38,879 bases of DNA from Methylobacterium indicum (GTDB taxonomy: Bacteria; Pseudomonadota; Alphaproteobacteria; Rhizobiales; Beijerinckiaceae). This document shows, piece by piece, positions 16,806 through 25,494 of the stretch. Position 1 is the stretch's first letter. Every line of letters starts with the position of its first letter. The stretch spans positions 1 through 38,879 of the forward strand of contig NZ_JTHF01000014.1 in NCBI RefSeq assembly GCF_001043895.1, written 5' to 3'. A program made the position numbers and the translations under genes. The notes beneath the pieces are model-generated. The model saw only the letters and a program-made list of their open reading frames with translations, did no database searches and had not been told where the DNA came from.

Positions 16806-17705
16806 ATGGCGAAAGAGATCTTCGTGTCCTACGGCGTCGACGTCGACGCGGTGGCGGGCTGGCTCGGATCGTATGGCGGCGAGGACAGCCCCTGCGACAT
16901 CTCCCGCGGTGTCTTCGCCGGCAAGGTCGGGTCGCCCCGGCTGCTGCGGATGTTTTCGCGGTGGGGCATCCAGACGACCTGGTTCATCCCCGGCCACTCG
17001 ATCGAGACCTTTCCCGAGGAGATGAGGGCCGTGGCGGCGGCGGGCCACGAGATCGGGATGCACGGCTACAGTCACGAGAACCCGATCGCGATGACGCCCG
17101 AGCAGGAGGAGGCGATCTTCGACAAGTGCGTCGGTCTGATCAGCGACCTCGCCGGAAGGCCGCCCCGCGGCTACGTCGCCCCCTGGTGGGAGTTCGGCCC
17201 GAAGACCAACGAGCTCCTGCAGAAGAAGGGCATCCGCTACGACCACTCGCTGATGCACAACGACCACCATCCCTACTACGTGCGGGTGGACGAGAGCTGG
17301 ACCAAGATCGACTACGCGCAGCATCCCTCGACCTGGATGCGCCCGTTCGAGCACGGCACCGAGACCCGGCTGATCGAGATCCCGGCCTCCTGGACCCTCG
17401 ACGACCTGCCGCCGATGATGTTCGTCAAGGCGGCGCCCAACAGCCACGGCTTCGTCAACCCGCGCGACATCGAGCAGATGTGGCGCGACCAGTTCGACTG
17501 GGTCTACGCCAATTACGACTACGCCGTCTTCCCGATCACCATCCACCCGGACGTCTCGGGCAAGCCGCACGTCCTCCAGATGCACGAGCGACTGTTCCAG
17601 CACTTCAAGGCCCATGACGGCGTGCGCTTCGTGACGATGGAGACCATCGCCGAGGACTTTGCGAGGCGCTTCCCGTTCGAGGGCACGGCGCGGCCGGAAT
17701 CCTGA
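16806..17705 (+). CDS. HP0310/PgdA-like polysaccharide deacetylase or cyclic imide hydrolase
   Basis: This NodB-fold metal hydrolase has 299 residues. It resembles the Helicobacter pylori peptidoglycan deacetylase HP0310 closely along its whole length, as far as I recall that sequence, including the start MAKEI-V-YGVD-DAVAGWL. Related proteins act as cyclic imide hydrolases or allantoinases (PuuE). Metal-site residues are D12/D14 in YGVDVDA and H86-x3-H90 in [20 protein letters not shown] and [11 protein letters not shown] follow. There is no signal peptide, so a cytoplasmic imidase-type role is more plausible than wall deacetylation. I chose the ATG at 16806 by family match; one at 16797 is possible. 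The CxxC small protein and CobW GTPase follow within 10 bp. Confidence 0.82.
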   Translation: MAKEIFVSYGVDVDAVAGWLGSYGGEDSPCDISRGVFAGKVGSPRLLRMFSRWGIQTTWFIPGHSIETFPEEMRAVAAAGHEIGMHGYSHENPIAMTPEQEEAIFDKCVGLISDLAGRPPRGYVAPWWEFGPKTNELLQKKGIRYDHSLMHNDHHPYYVRVDESWTKIDYAQHPSTWMRPFEHGTETRLIEIPASWTLDDLPPMMFVKAAPNSHGFVNPRDIEQMWRDQFDWVYANYDYAVFPITIHPDVSGKPHVLQMHERLFQHFKAHDGVRFVTMETIAEDFARRFPFEGTARPES

Positions 17706-17709
17706 TTCG

Positions 17710-18003
17710 ATGTGCGGCCTGTGCGGCGCCTTCGGGGCGCCCGGTCATTGGAGCGACGGGGTGGCCCGGCCGGGCCCGGCCCAGGCGGGGCGGCGGGCCC
17801 GGGCGGAGGCCGCCAACCGGGTGCTGGGCCTCTACGGCCTGCGCCTCGCGGCCTGGGCCGACCGCTATACGCTGTCGGGCCGAACCGGGCGAACCGCGAT
17901 GGTCGACCATCTCGGTGCGCTCTGGCCGGCGGCGGAGCGCCTGACCGGCCGCGCCTGCGACCCCCTCGATCCCGCGATCATCGCCGCCCTGGAGGCGCGG
18001 TGA
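17710..18003 (+). CDS. Small CxxC protein of unknown function
   Basis: I cannot assign a function. The 97-residue protein begins MCGLCGAFG, with a CGLCG pair that could bind a metal, followed by HWSDG, an Arg/Ala-rich helix, YGLRLAAWADRYTLSG, GRTAMVDHLGALW and CDPLDPAIIAALEA. The N-terminus recalls MCGICG of class II glutamine amidotransferases, but the protein is far too short to be one. It starts 4 bp after the deacetylase stop, and its own stop overlaps the GTG of the CobW-type GTPase (GTGA), so the three are translationally coupled. A role with the metallochaperone or as its client is a reasonable guess. Confidence 0.75.
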   Translation: MCGLCGAFGAPGHWSDGVARPGPAQAGRRARAEAANRVLGLYGLRLAAWADRYTLSGRTGRTAMVDHLGALWPAAERLTGRACDPLDPAIIAALEAR

Positions 18004-19055
18004 CGCCCGGCTCGGCACCTTCTCCCGGCGCGACGCCCGTCACCCTGCTCACCGGCTTCCTCGGCGCCGGCAAGACCGCGTTGCTGGCGCGCCTGCTGCG
18101 CTGGCCGGCGCTACGCGACACCGCGGTCCTGATCAACGAGTTCGGCGAGGTCGGGCTCGACCACCTGCTGGTCGAGCCGCTCGAGGGCGAGGTGGCGCTC
18201 CTGCGCGGCGGCTGCATCTGCTGCAGCATCCGCGGCGACCTGAAGGCGGCGCTCGTCGACCTGCACGACCGGCGCCGGCGCGGCCTGGTGCCGGATTTCC
18301 GCCGGGTGGTGATCGAGACGACGGGCCTCGCCGATCCGGGTCCGGCGGTCGCCACCCTGGTGGCCGACCCGGTCCTGCGCCACGCCTTCACGACCGCCGC
18401 CATCGTCACGGTGGTCGATGCGGTGAACGGCGCCCATACCCTCGACACCCACGAGGAGGCCGTGCGGCAGGCGGCCTGCGCCGACCGGCTGATCCTGTCG
18501 AAGACCGACCTCGCCCCGCCGGCGGCCGTCGCCGCCCTGCGGACGCGGCTCGCCGCCCTCAACCCCCTTGCGCCGGTCACCGACCTCACTCTCGACGACG
18601 CGCCGGAAGCGGCCCTCCTCACCGACGACCCGACCGGTCCTGCGAATGCCCGGCGCTGGCTCTGCGCCGAGGTGCCGGCGAACCCCCACGGCCCGGTCGG
18701 AGCGGTGACGATCGAGAGCGGACCGGTGGACTGGACCCGGTTCGGGCTGTGGCTCGGCATGCTGCTCAACCGCCACGGCGCCCGGATCCTGCGGCTCAAG
18801 GGGCTGGTGGCGGTCGAGGGCGTCGCGACGCCGGTGGTGATCCAGGGCGTCCAGCACCTCGTCCATCCGCCCCGGCACCTGACCGAATGGCCCGAGGGCG
18901 GGGCCCGCACCCGGCTGGTGCTGATCGGGCACGACCTCGACGGCGCCCTGCTGCGCCGCTCCTACGGCGCCTTTACCGGCGCGACGCCTCTTGCCGCTTC
19001 GCCGGGCGTCCCGGAGGCGCACGCCGCCGCTGCGCCGCCGGCAGCCGATCGTTAA
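18000..19055 (+). CDS. CobW/COG0523 (G3E) GTPase, putative metallochaperone
   Basis: This GTPase of 351 residues belongs to the G3E family, which inserts or allocates metals such as zinc or cobalt. The P-loop is G19-FLGAGKT. The family metal motif C72-I-C74-C75 lies in GGCICCSIRGDL. ETTGLADPGP is the Walker B/switch region and SKTDLA is the base-recognition motif. The C-terminal CobW_C domain spans about 220-330 (WTRFGLWLGMLLNRHGARILRLKGLV). The GTG start at 18000 overlaps the preceding stop and has a perfect GGAGG 6 nt upstream. An Ala/Pro tail ends the protein. The natural client may be the metal-dependent deacetylase/imidase two genes upstream (inference). Confidence 0.9.
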   Translation: MTPGSAPSPGATPVTLLTGFLGAGKTALLARLLRWPALRDTAVLINEFGEVGLDHLLVEPLEGEVALLRGGCICCSIRGDLKAALVDLHDRRRRGLVPDFRRVVIETTGLADPGPAVATLVADPVLRHAFTTAAIVTVVDAVNGAHTLDTHEEAVRQAACADRLILSKTDLAPPAAVAALRTRLAALNPLAPVTDLTLDDAPEAALLTDDPTGPANARRWLCAEVPANPHGPVGAVTIESGPVDWTRFGLWLGMLLNRHGARILRLKGLVAVEGVATPVVIQGVQHLVHPPRHLTEWPEGGARTRLVLIGHDLDGALLRRSYGAFTGATPLAASPGVPEAHAAAAPPAADR

Positions 19056-19105
19056 CCCTGCGGGTCCTACACCTCCGCTCTGTCCGGCCGTCGGGAGGGT
19101 GAGGC

Positions 19106-19420
19106 GTGAACGCACTGGTGCCGAAGGAACTCGCCGCGAAGCTGAGCGCCCTGCCGCGCCGCCCCTGCGCGCTGGGCGAGGCCGGGCACGAGCCGCACAA
19201 GCCGGTCTTCGCCGAGATCCTCGACCGGTCCGGCCACGGCACCGGCCATTTCGTCCGCCTGCCGCAGAGCATGGTGGAAATGATCACCCGCGAGGCCAAG
19301 GCGCCCGAGCCGGTGCAGGAACCGGCCAAGGCGCCGGCCAGCGAGCCGGAGGCCGCCGCACCGGCGGCCAAGCCCCGCCGCAAGCCCGCCGGCAAGCGCG
19401 CGCCCGTCAAGGGGGATTGA
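19106..19420 (+). CDS. Hypothetical protein with Lys/Ala/Pro tail
   Basis: No family is recognised. This 104-residue protein has a compact first half (ELAAKLSALPRRPCALGE, KPVFAEILDRSGHGTGHFVRLPQSMVEMI) and a disordered, basic tail of Lys-Ala-Pro-Glu repeats (AAKPRRKPAGKRAP). The tail resembles nucleic-acid-binding histone-like tails, but that is only composition. It starts with GTG, with GGGAGG upstream, 50 bp after the CobW gene. It looks like a genuine gene by codon use and ribosome site. Confidence 0.6.
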   Translation: MNALVPKELAAKLSALPRRPCALGEAGHEPHKPVFAEILDRSGHGTGHFVRLPQSMVEMITREAKAPEPVQEPAKAPASEPEAAAPAAKPRRKPAGKRAPVKGD

Positions 19421-19561
19421 TCGGGACCGGGCTTGCGCCGCTGAATCCTCGCCCGTGGCGCTCCGCATCGGTGCGGGGTTGCAAACTTGCCGGTCCTCAG
19501 CCGTGCTCCGGGACGGTATGACCCCTCTCAACGCGCGTCACGCGCGAGGGGAGGAAGGCCG

Positions 19562-20776
19562 GTGCGGACCATCGAACGGGAGCCGGGCGCCGCTGCCGCG
19601 CGGCCGGGGAGGGCGGGGTTCCACCCGGTCCTTGTCGGTCTCGGGCTGATGCTGGTGGCCTTCAACCTGCGGCCCGCCCTGTCGAGCGTCGGCCCGCTCC
19701 TGCCGGGCATCCGGGCCGAGACCGGCCTCTCGGGTGCGCTCGCCGGGGCCCTCGTCACCGTGCCGGTCCTGTGCCTCGGCGTATTCGGCCGCCTGGCGCC
19801 CCTTCTGGTGCGGCGCATCGGGCCGGATGCCGGGGTGCTGGCGGCGCTCCTCGTCCTGGCGCTCGGCCTCGGCGTGCGCGGCCTCGGCGGCCTGCCGCTG
19901 CTCTTTCTCGGCTCGGTGATCGCCGCGGCGGCGATCGGGATCGTCGGCGTCATCCTGCCGGGCATCGTCAAGCGCGATTTTTCCGACCGGGCCGGCCTGA
20001 TGACCGGGCTCTACACCGCGCTCCTCTGTCTCGGCGCCGCCGCCGGGGCGGGCTTCACCGTGCCGGTGCGCCATGCCCTCGGCCTCGGCTGGGAGGGCGC
20101 CCTGATGCTCTGGGCCGCCCCCGCCCTCGTCGCCGCGGCGGCCTGGCTGCCCTTCGCCCGCAATCGCGAAAAACCCGCCGGGAGCGCGGCGCGGCCGAGC
20201 GGGGCGCTGTGGCGCGATCCCCTGGCCTGGCAGGTCACCGCCTTCATGGGCCTCCAATCCTCGCTCGCCTACATCGTGTTCGGCTGGCTGCCCGCGGCCC
20301 TGGTCGACCGGGGCTACGACATCGTGACGGCCGGCCTCGTCGCCTCGGTCTCGGCGCTGGCGCAGGGCGTGCTCGCCCTCGTGGTGCCGACGCTGGCGGC
20401 GCGCCGGCCGGATCAGCGGCCCTGGGTGGTGCTGGTCGTCAGCCTGCCGCTCGTCGGCTTCATCGGGCTCCTGGTCGGTCCGCTGCCGCTGGCCTGGGGC
20501 TTCGCGCTGCTGCTCGGCCTCGGTCTCGGCGGCTGCTTCGGCCTCGCCCTCACGCTGATCGTGCTGCGGGCCGGCGATCCCCGGGCCGCGGCGGAGCTCT
20601 CCGCCATGGCGCAGGGCGTCGGCTATTGCGGAGCGGCGCTCGGTCCGTTCCTGGTCGGGATCGCCCATGAGTGGAGCGGCGGCTGGGGACTGCCGGCGGC
20701 GCTCTACGGGGCCGTGTGCCTCTCGGCCGGAAGCTTCGGCCTGCTGGCGGCCCGCAACCGGACGGTGCGGATCTGA
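19562..20776 (+). CDS. MFS transporter, CynX/NimT-like
   Basis: This inner-membrane major facilitator of 404 residues has about 12 hydrophobic segments. The first, PVLVGLGLMLVAFNLRPALS, carries the FNLRPA(L/I) signature typical of the CynX (cyanate), NimT (2-nitroimidazole) and YycB group. The next element is GPLLPGIRAETGLS. Substrates in this group are small anions or drugs and cannot be told here. I chose the GTG at 19562, which has GGGGAGGAAGG upstream. The gene is not obviously coupled to its neighbours and converges on the hydrolase gene. Confidence 0.85.
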   Translation: MRTIEREPGAAAARPGRAGFHPVLVGLGLMLVAFNLRPALSSVGPLLPGIRAETGLSGALAGALVTVPVLCLGVFGRLAPLLVRRIGPDAGVLAALLVLALGLGVRGLGGLPLLFLGSVIAAAAIGIVGVILPGIVKRDFSDRAGLMTGLYTALLCLGAAAGAGFTVPVRHALGLGWEGALMLWAAPALVAAAAWLPFARNREKPAGSAARPSGALWRDPLAWQVTAFMGLQSSLAYIVFGWLPAALVDRGYDIVTAGLVASVSALAQGVLALVVPTLAARRPDQRPWVVLVVSLPLVGFIGLLVGPLPLAWGFALLLGLGLGGCFGLALTLIVLRAGDPRAAAELSAMAQGVGYCGAALGPFLVGIAHEWSGGWGLPAALYGAVCLSAGSFGLLAARNRTVRI

Positions 20777-20789
20777 AGAGGGGGCGGCC

Positions 20790-21632
20790 TCAGCCGCCCG
20801 CCAGCGCCCGCGTCAGAGGACTGCCCGGATCGGCCAGGTCCTCGACGACGCCGAGGTGGTGACGCCCCGGGATCTCGAACGCCTCGGTTCGCGCCCCGAG
20901 CCCGTGCCAGATCGTCGGCAGCAGCAGGTTCTGGCGCAGGAACTCCGGCAGCTCGTCGGCGCCCGCGACCGCGATCAGGTGCGTGCCCGAGCGCGGCTCG
21001 CGCAGGGCCGGGCTCTCGGCCCGGGCCTCCTCGGGATCGAGGCGCAGGGTCTCGTTCATGGCCGTGGCGAGCAGCGGGCGCAGGTCGTGGACGCCGCTGA
21101 TCGACACCACCCGGTCGATCCGCCCGGCGCAGGCGAGGGCGACGTCGGTGCAGAGCATCCGGCTGACGAGATGCCCGCCCGCGGAATGCCCGGCGAGGCG
21201 GATCGGCCCCGCCACCTCGGCGCTCGCCCGGTCGAGGAAGGCGGCGATCTCGGTCGTGATGTCGGCGATGCGGGCCTCGGGGCAGAGCGTGTAGCTCGGC
21301 ACCGCGACGGCGTAGCCGTGGGCGAGCGGCCCGGCGGCGAGGTGAGACCAGACCGAGCGGTCGAAGGCCTTCCAGTAGCCGCCATGGACGAACACCGCGA
21401 GGCCGGCGGGCACGCCCTCGGGCAGGAAGAGGTCGTAGGCGTGGCGCGGCCCCGCCCCGTAGGGCAGGCCCAGGCGAGCGCGGCCCTGCGCGACGAGGTT
21501 TTCGCGGAACGCCGCGGCGGCCGCGATCCAGCGCGGCGGATAGGTCTTGGCGTCCGGAATGGCGCCGAGATTGTCGTAGGCGCGGTCGCTGTCGCCGAGC
21601 GCCCCGCCCGTGACCCAGGAGACGGCTTGCAT
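20790..21632 (-). CDS. Alpha/beta hydrolase, arylformamidase-like
   Basis: This serine hydrolase has 280 residues. The oxyanion-hole motif HGGYWKAF and the nucleophile elbow GHSAGGH match kynurenine formamidase/BD-FAE-type enzymes. The acid is in AGADELPEF and the His in GRHHLGVVED. The N-terminal DRAYDNLGAIPDA also fits this family. Its ATG overlaps the stop of the RidA gene by one base (TGATG). In an anthranilate island, a hydrolase that frees anthranilate from N-formyl- or N-acylanthranilate would fit, but this is inference. A thioesterase or lactonase role is possible. Confidence 0.82.
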   Translation of the reverse strand: MQAVSWVTGGALGDSDRAYDNLGAIPDAKTYPPRWIAAAAAFRENLVAQGRARLGLPYGAGPRHAYDLFLPEGVPAGLAVFVHGGYWKAFDRSVWSHLAAGPLAHGYAVAVPSYTLCPEARIADITTEIAAFLDRASAEVAGPIRLAGHSAGGHLVSRMLCTDVALACAGRIDRVVSISGVHDLRPLLATAMNETLRLDPEEARAESPALREPRSGTHLIAVAGADELPEFLRQNLLLPTIWHGLGARTEAFEIPGRHHLGVVEDLADPGSPLTRALAGG

Positions 21633-22075
21633 CAGGCGGCGTCCGGCACGATCGCGGTCGCCTCGATCTCGACCAATGCGCCCGGCTCGACGAGGTCCGC
21701 GACGCCGACCAGCGCCATGGCCGGGAAGTTGCGGCCCATCACCCGGCGGTAGACCGGCCCGAGTTCGGCCAGCGACGCCCGGTAGGTGTCGACGCTGCGC
21801 ACGTACCAGGTCAGCCGCGCCACGTGCTCCGGCCCGCCCCCGGCCTCGGCCAGCACGGCGAGGATGTTGCGGAGAATCTGCTCGACCTGGGGAATGAAGC
21901 CCTCGGCCAGCACCTCGTTCTCGTCCCAGCCGATCAGGCCCCCGGTCATCACCACGGTGCCGCGGCCAGCCATGCCGTTGGCGTAGCCCTTCGGCTTCTT
22001 CCAGCCCGGGGGCTGGAGGGTGGTGAGCGCAGGCGCTTCCGTCGCGGGGCGGAGCGGGATCGGGCTGGCGGTCAT
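21632..22075 (-). CDS. RidA/YjgF/UK114-family protein lacking the usual arginine
   Basis: This 147-residue Rid-family protein probably hydrolyses an enamine or imine. Family landmarks are FIPQVEQILRNILAVLAEAG, VARLTWYVRSVDTYRA and the C-terminal GALVEIEATAIVPD. The catalytic arginine of RidA (E. coli FPARS, Arg105), which holds the substrate carboxylate, is Met here (FPAMAL). It is therefore not an ordinary 2-aminoacrylate deaminase. The neighbouring pathway makes 2-amino-5-oxocyclohexene-carbonyl-CoA, an enamine whose carboxyl is hidden in a thioester, which fits a missing carboxylate-binding arginine. The ATG at 22075 has GGGAGAG upstream and is downstream of mosaic repeat A. Confidence 0.87.
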   Translation of the reverse strand: MTASPIPLRPATEAPALTTLQPPGWKKPKGYANGMAGRGTVVMTGGLIGWDENEVLAEGFIPQVEQILRNILAVLAEAGGGPEHVARLTWYVRSVDTYRASLAELGPVYRRVMGRNFPAMALVGVADLVEPGALVEIEATAIVPDAA

Positions 22076-22170
22076 CTGGTCTCTCCCTGGGCGGCTTGTG
22101 GATCGCTGAAGTTGTGATGGGCATTCCCCTCTCCTCCCTGTCATCCAGGGTCGTCCGGGGAAATGAAGAA

Positions 22171-22384
22171 GCGCGGGTTTCTCCTCTCCCCGCGGGCGGG
22201 GAGAGGCCTGAGCTCCGAAGGGGCTCGGGGAGCGGTGAACCGCAGGTTCGCCGCGAGGGTGAGGGGGTGTTGCCGGAGGAGTCTCACTTGTCGAGGCCCC
22301 CTCACCCTCGCTCCGGCTTCGCCTGCGCTTGCTGCGTCTCCTGGACGGAGACACAGCCCTCTCCCCGCCCGCGGGGAGAGGGGA
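22171..22384. repeat. Mosaic palindromic element, copy A
   Basis: Two 24-bp self-complementary arms (22183-22206 and 22358-22381) enclose a central 13-bp stem, GAGGGTGAGGGGG (22255-22267) with CCCCCTCACCCTC (22297-22309). The left lobe (22207-22254) is a double hairpin with GAA and GCA loops. The right lobe is an 11-bp hairpin, 22331-22341 with 22347-22357. The left lobe reappears inverted on the right side of copy C. The element fills the 343-bp gap between the RidA and CoA-ligase genes. Confidence 0.88.
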
Positions 22385-22418
22385 GACCGGCGCGTCGTCC
22401 CCAAAGAATAATCGAAAC

Positions 22419-24131
22419 CTAGGAGGCTGCGGCCTCCGCCTCGGCCCGCTTGCGCAGGGCGAAGCGTTGCAGCTTGCCGGATTCGGTCTTGGGCAAGGCG
22501 GACACGTAATGCACCGCCCGCGGGTACTTGTAGGGCGCGAGGTCGTTCTTGACGTGCTCTTGCAGCGCCTTGGTCAGGGCGTCGTCGCCGGTGAAGCCGG
22601 GATTCAGCACCACGTAGGCCGCGACGATGCGGCCGCGCTCGGGGCAGGGGGCGGCGACCACGCCGACCTCCGCCACCGCCGGGTGGGCGAGCAGGCTCGC
22701 CTCCACCTCGGGCCCGGCGATGTTGTAGCCGGCCGAGACGATCATGTCGTCGTTGCGGGCCTGGAACCAGAAATAGCCGTCCGCGTCCTGGAGGTAGGTG
22801 TCGCCGGTGACGTTCCAGCCGTCCTGCACGTAGACCGTCTGGCGCTCGTCGGCGAGGTAGCGGCAGCCGATCGGCCCGCGCACCGCGAGCCGCCCCGGCA
22901 TTCCGGGCGGGCAGGGTTTTCCCTCCGCATCGATCACCCGCGCCTCGTAGCCCGGCACCGGGCGCCCGGTCGCGCCGGGGCGGATCTCGTCCTCGGGCGA
23001 GGCGATGAAGATGTGCAGCATCTCGGTCGCGCCGATGCCGTCCATCAGCTTGAGGCCGGTCGCCTTCGCCCAGGCATGCCAGGTCGGCGCCGGCAGGGTC
23101 TCGCCGGCCGAGACGCATTTTCGCAAGCTCGACAGGTCGTGCTGGCCGATCAGGCCGAGCATCACCCGGTAGGCGGTCGGCGCGGTGAACAGCACGGTCG
23201 CGCGGTATCGCGCGATAGCCGCCGCGAGATCGGCCGGTCCCGCCTTCTCGAGCAGCACCGCCCGGGCGCCGACCCGGAACGGGAACAGCACCAGCCCGCC
23301 GAGTCCGAAGGTGAAGGCCAGCGGCGGCGAGCCGATGAACACGTCGTCCTCATTCGCCCGCAGGACCTCGCGGGCGTAACAATCGCAGATCACCAGGAGG
23401 TCGCGCTGGTAGTGGATCGTCGCCTTGGGAAGGCCGGTGGTGCCGGAGGTGAAGCCGAGCAGGCACGGATCGTCGGCCCGGGTGAGGGGCGCCTCGAACC
23501 GGTCGGAGGCGTCGCGCAGGAGGTCGCCGAGCTCGCCCCCGGCCGTGCCGCGCCAGGTCACAACCCGCACCGGATCGGCCCGGCCGTCGGCGGCCTTCGC
23601 CATCTCGTCGATTAGGCCGGCATCGCAGAGCGCGAGCGGGATCCGCGCCTTGTCGAGGATCTGGGTCAGCTCCCGCGCGCGAAGCAGCGGCATCGTCGCC
23701 ACCACGATCCCGCCCGCCTTGATGATGGCGAGGTAGAGGGCGACCTTGGTCGGGTTGTTGGCCGAGCGCAGCAGCACCCGCCCGCCGGGGACGAGGCCGA
23801 GCTGATCCACCAGCACGTTCGCCATCCGGTCGATCTGGCGCGCCAGCTCGGCATAGGTCCAGGTGACGTCCGGCCCGACGAGGGCCACCCGCTCGCCGCG
23901 CCCCTCTGCGACGTGCCGGTCCACCAGCTCGATGGTGGCGTTCAGGTGCTCGGGATAGCCGAACCGGTCGAGGTTGACGAAGTCCGGCATCCGGTTCGGC
24001 GGAGGCAGGTTGTCCCGCACGAAGGTGTCGGGCCGCCGGACCCACGGGCTGTCGCCGGGGCGAGGGGAGGCCGCGCGCGGCGCGACGGCGGAATTCTCCG
24101 GGATGCGAGTCTCCGGCATGGCAGCCTCCAT
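22419..24131 (-). CDS. 2-aminobenzoate-CoA ligase (ANL superfamily)
   Basis: This ATP-dependent acyl/aryl-CoA synthetase of 570 residues activates a benzoate-type acid to its CoA thioester via an adenylate. Motifs are the P-loop FTSGTTGLPKATIHYQ, the aromatic/acid-binding DGIGATEMLHIFIASP, the hinge region DGWNVTGDTYLQDADGYFWFQARNDD and the catalytic lysine in KTESGKLQRF. The N-terminal PDFVNLDRFGYPEHLNAT and overall length match benzoate/2-aminobenzoate-CoA ligases. Substrate assignment rests on context with the monooxygenase/reductase. The ATG at 24131 has GAGGAGG 8 nt upstream. It lies 15 bp after the acyl-CoA dehydrogenase gene, in one operon. Confidence 0.88.
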   Translation of the reverse strand: MEAAMPETRIPENSAVAPRAASPRPGDSPWVRRPDTFVRDNLPPPNRMPDFVNLDRFGYPEHLNATIELVDRHVAEGRGERVALVGPDVTWTYAELARQIDRMANVLVDQLGLVPGGRVLLRSANNPTKVALYLAIIKAGGIVVATMPLLRARELTQILDKARIPLALCDAGLIDEMAKAADGRADPVRVVTWRGTAGGELGDLLRDASDRFEAPLTRADDPCLLGFTSGTTGLPKATIHYQRDLLVICDCYAREVLRANEDDVFIGSPPLAFTFGLGGLVLFPFRVGARAVLLEKAGPADLAAAIARYRATVLFTAPTAYRVMLGLIGQHDLSSLRKCVSAGETLPAPTWHAWAKATGLKLMDGIGATEMLHIFIASPEDEIRPGATGRPVPGYEARVIDAEGKPCPPGMPGRLAVRGPIGCRYLADERQTVYVQDGWNVTGDTYLQDADGYFWFQARNDDMIVSAGYNIAGPEVEASLLAHPAVAEVGVVAAPCPERGRIVAAYVVLNPGFTGDDALTKALQEHVKNDLAPYKYPRAVHYVSALPKTESGKLQRFALRKRAEAEAAAS

Positions 24132-24146
24132 CGGACTATCCTCCTC

Positions 24147-25292
24147 TCAGGCGAGAATCTGGCGGGCGATGACGAGCTTCTGGACCTCGGTGGCGCCCTC
24201 GTAGATCCGCAGCGCCCGGATCTCCCGGTAGAGCGTCTCCGGCACCGAGCCGGAGCGGACGCCCTCGCCGCCATGGAGCTGCACCGCCCGGTCGATCACC
24301 TCTTGGGCCGCTTCCGTCGCCACCATCTTGGCCATCGCGGCCTCGCGGGTGATGCGCGGCGCACCCGAATCCCGGGTCCAGGCGGCGCGGTAGACGTGGA
24401 GCGCCGCGGTATCGATCGCCGTCGCCATCTCGGCGAGGCTGGTCTGGGTCAGCTGCATCGCGGCGAGCGGCGCCCCGAACAGCCTGCGGTTCTGCGCGCG
24501 CTGCAAGGCGGCATCGAGGGCGCGACGGGCGAAGCCGAGCGCCGCCGCGCCGACGGTGGCGCGAAACACGTCGAGCGTCGCCATCGCGACCTTGAACCCG
24601 GCGCCGGCCTCGCCGATGCGGTTTCCCGCCGGCACCCGGCAATCCTCGAAAAGCAGCCGGGCGAGGGGATGGGGCGCGATGGTGTCGAGCCGTTCCGCGA
24701 TCCTCAGGCCGGGCGTGTCCGCCGGGACCAGATAGGCCGAGAGGCCGCGGGCGCCGGGCGCCTCGCCGCTGCGGGCGAAGACCACGTACTGATCGGCGAT
24801 ACCGCCATTCGAGATCCAGGTCTTTTCGCCGTCGAGCCGCACCGTGCCGTCGGGCATCGGCACCGCCGCGAGCGCGATCTGGGCGACGTCGGAGCCGGCT
24901 TCCGGCTCGGTCAGCGCGAAGGCTGCGATGCGGCGTCCCGCCCGCACCCCGGGCAGCACCGCCTCGCGCTGGGCCGGCGAGCCGGCGAGCGTCAGCGCCC
25001 CGGTGCCGAGCCCCTGCATGGCGAAGGCGAAATCGGCGAGCCCGTCGTGGCGCGCGAAGGTCTCGCGCAGGAGGCAGAGCGCCCGCACGTCGAAACGCCC
25101 ATCCTCGGGGGCGGCGTAGTGCAGGAACCCCGCCTCGCCGAGGGCCGCGACGAGGCGCCGGCACGAGCCGTCGACGTCGTGGTGGTCGACGAGGGCCGGC
25201 ACCGTGCGGGCGGCCCAGGCATCGGCCTCCGCCGCGAGGTCGCGGTGGCGGGGCTCGAAGAAGGGCCAGTCGAGGAAGGTCCGGTCGGGCAT
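24147..25292 (-). CDS. Acyl-CoA dehydrogenase
   Basis: This FAD flavoenzyme of 381 residues oxidises an acyl-CoA to an enoyl-CoA and passes electrons to ETF. Visible elements are [11 protein letters not shown] and TWISNGG (FAD/substrate binding), the QLHGGEGV loop, and the catalytic glutamate in [12 protein letters not shown]. It starts with [14 protein letters not shown]. In the anthranilate island it probably acts on the ring-opened dicarboxyl-CoA product, as proposed for related gene clusters. A nested palindrome of about 140 bp lies upstream, between it and the crotonase gene. Confidence 0.9.
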   Translation of the reverse strand: MPDRTFLDWPFFEPRHRDLAAEADAWAARTVPALVDHHDVDGSCRRLVAALGEAGFLHYAAPEDGRFDVRALCLLRETFARHDGLADFAFAMQGLGTGALTLAGSPAQREAVLPGVRAGRRIAAFALTEPEAGSDVAQIALAAVPMPDGTVRLDGEKTWISNGGIADQYVVFARSGEAPGARGLSAYLVPADTPGLRIAERLDTIAPHPLARLLFEDCRVPAGNRIGEAGAGFKVAMATLDVFRATVGAAALGFARRALDAALQRAQNRRLFGAPLAAMQLTQTSLAEMATAIDTAALHVYRAAWTRDSGAPRITREAAMAKMVATEAAQEVIDRAVQLHGGEGVRSGSVPETLYREIRALRIYEGATEVQKLVIARQILA

Positions 25293-25324
25293 GTCAGGGC
25301 CTCCCCACCGGGTTCATCCCATCC

Positions 25325-25460
25325 GCGACCTCATCCTGAGGTGCGGGCGATTGAAGATCGCTGAGCCTCGAAGGAGGGCTCCAGAAGTCGCTGCGATCTC
25401 TGGAGCCCTCCTTCGAGGTCAGTCCATCTCCGATGGACTGACACCTCAGGATGAGGTCGC
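25325..25460. repeat. Nested palindromic repeat
   Basis: Outer arms GCGACCTCATCCTGAGGTG (25325-25343) and CACCTCAGGATGAGGTCGC (25442-25460) are perfectly complementary over 19 bp. Inside lie a small GCGAT/ATCGC hairpin (25347-25361), a perfect 20-bp hairpin (25366-25385 with 25399-25418) and a perfect 9-bp hairpin (CAGTCCATC 25420-25428, GATGGACTG 25432-25440). It forms a tree-like structure in the gap between the crotonase and acyl-CoA dehydrogenase genes. It differs in sequence from the mosaic elements. Confidence 0.93.
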
Positions 25461-25494
25461 AGGTGGGATCAGGACGGATTTGAAGCATCATCGC

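Noticed and set aside
17710..18003. Small protein as a class II glutamine amidotransferase fragment (MCGLCG start)
   Set aside because: The length of 97 residues and the absence of the remaining Ntn-hydrolase motifs argue against it. The gene is complete, with coupled neighbours on both sides, not a remnant.
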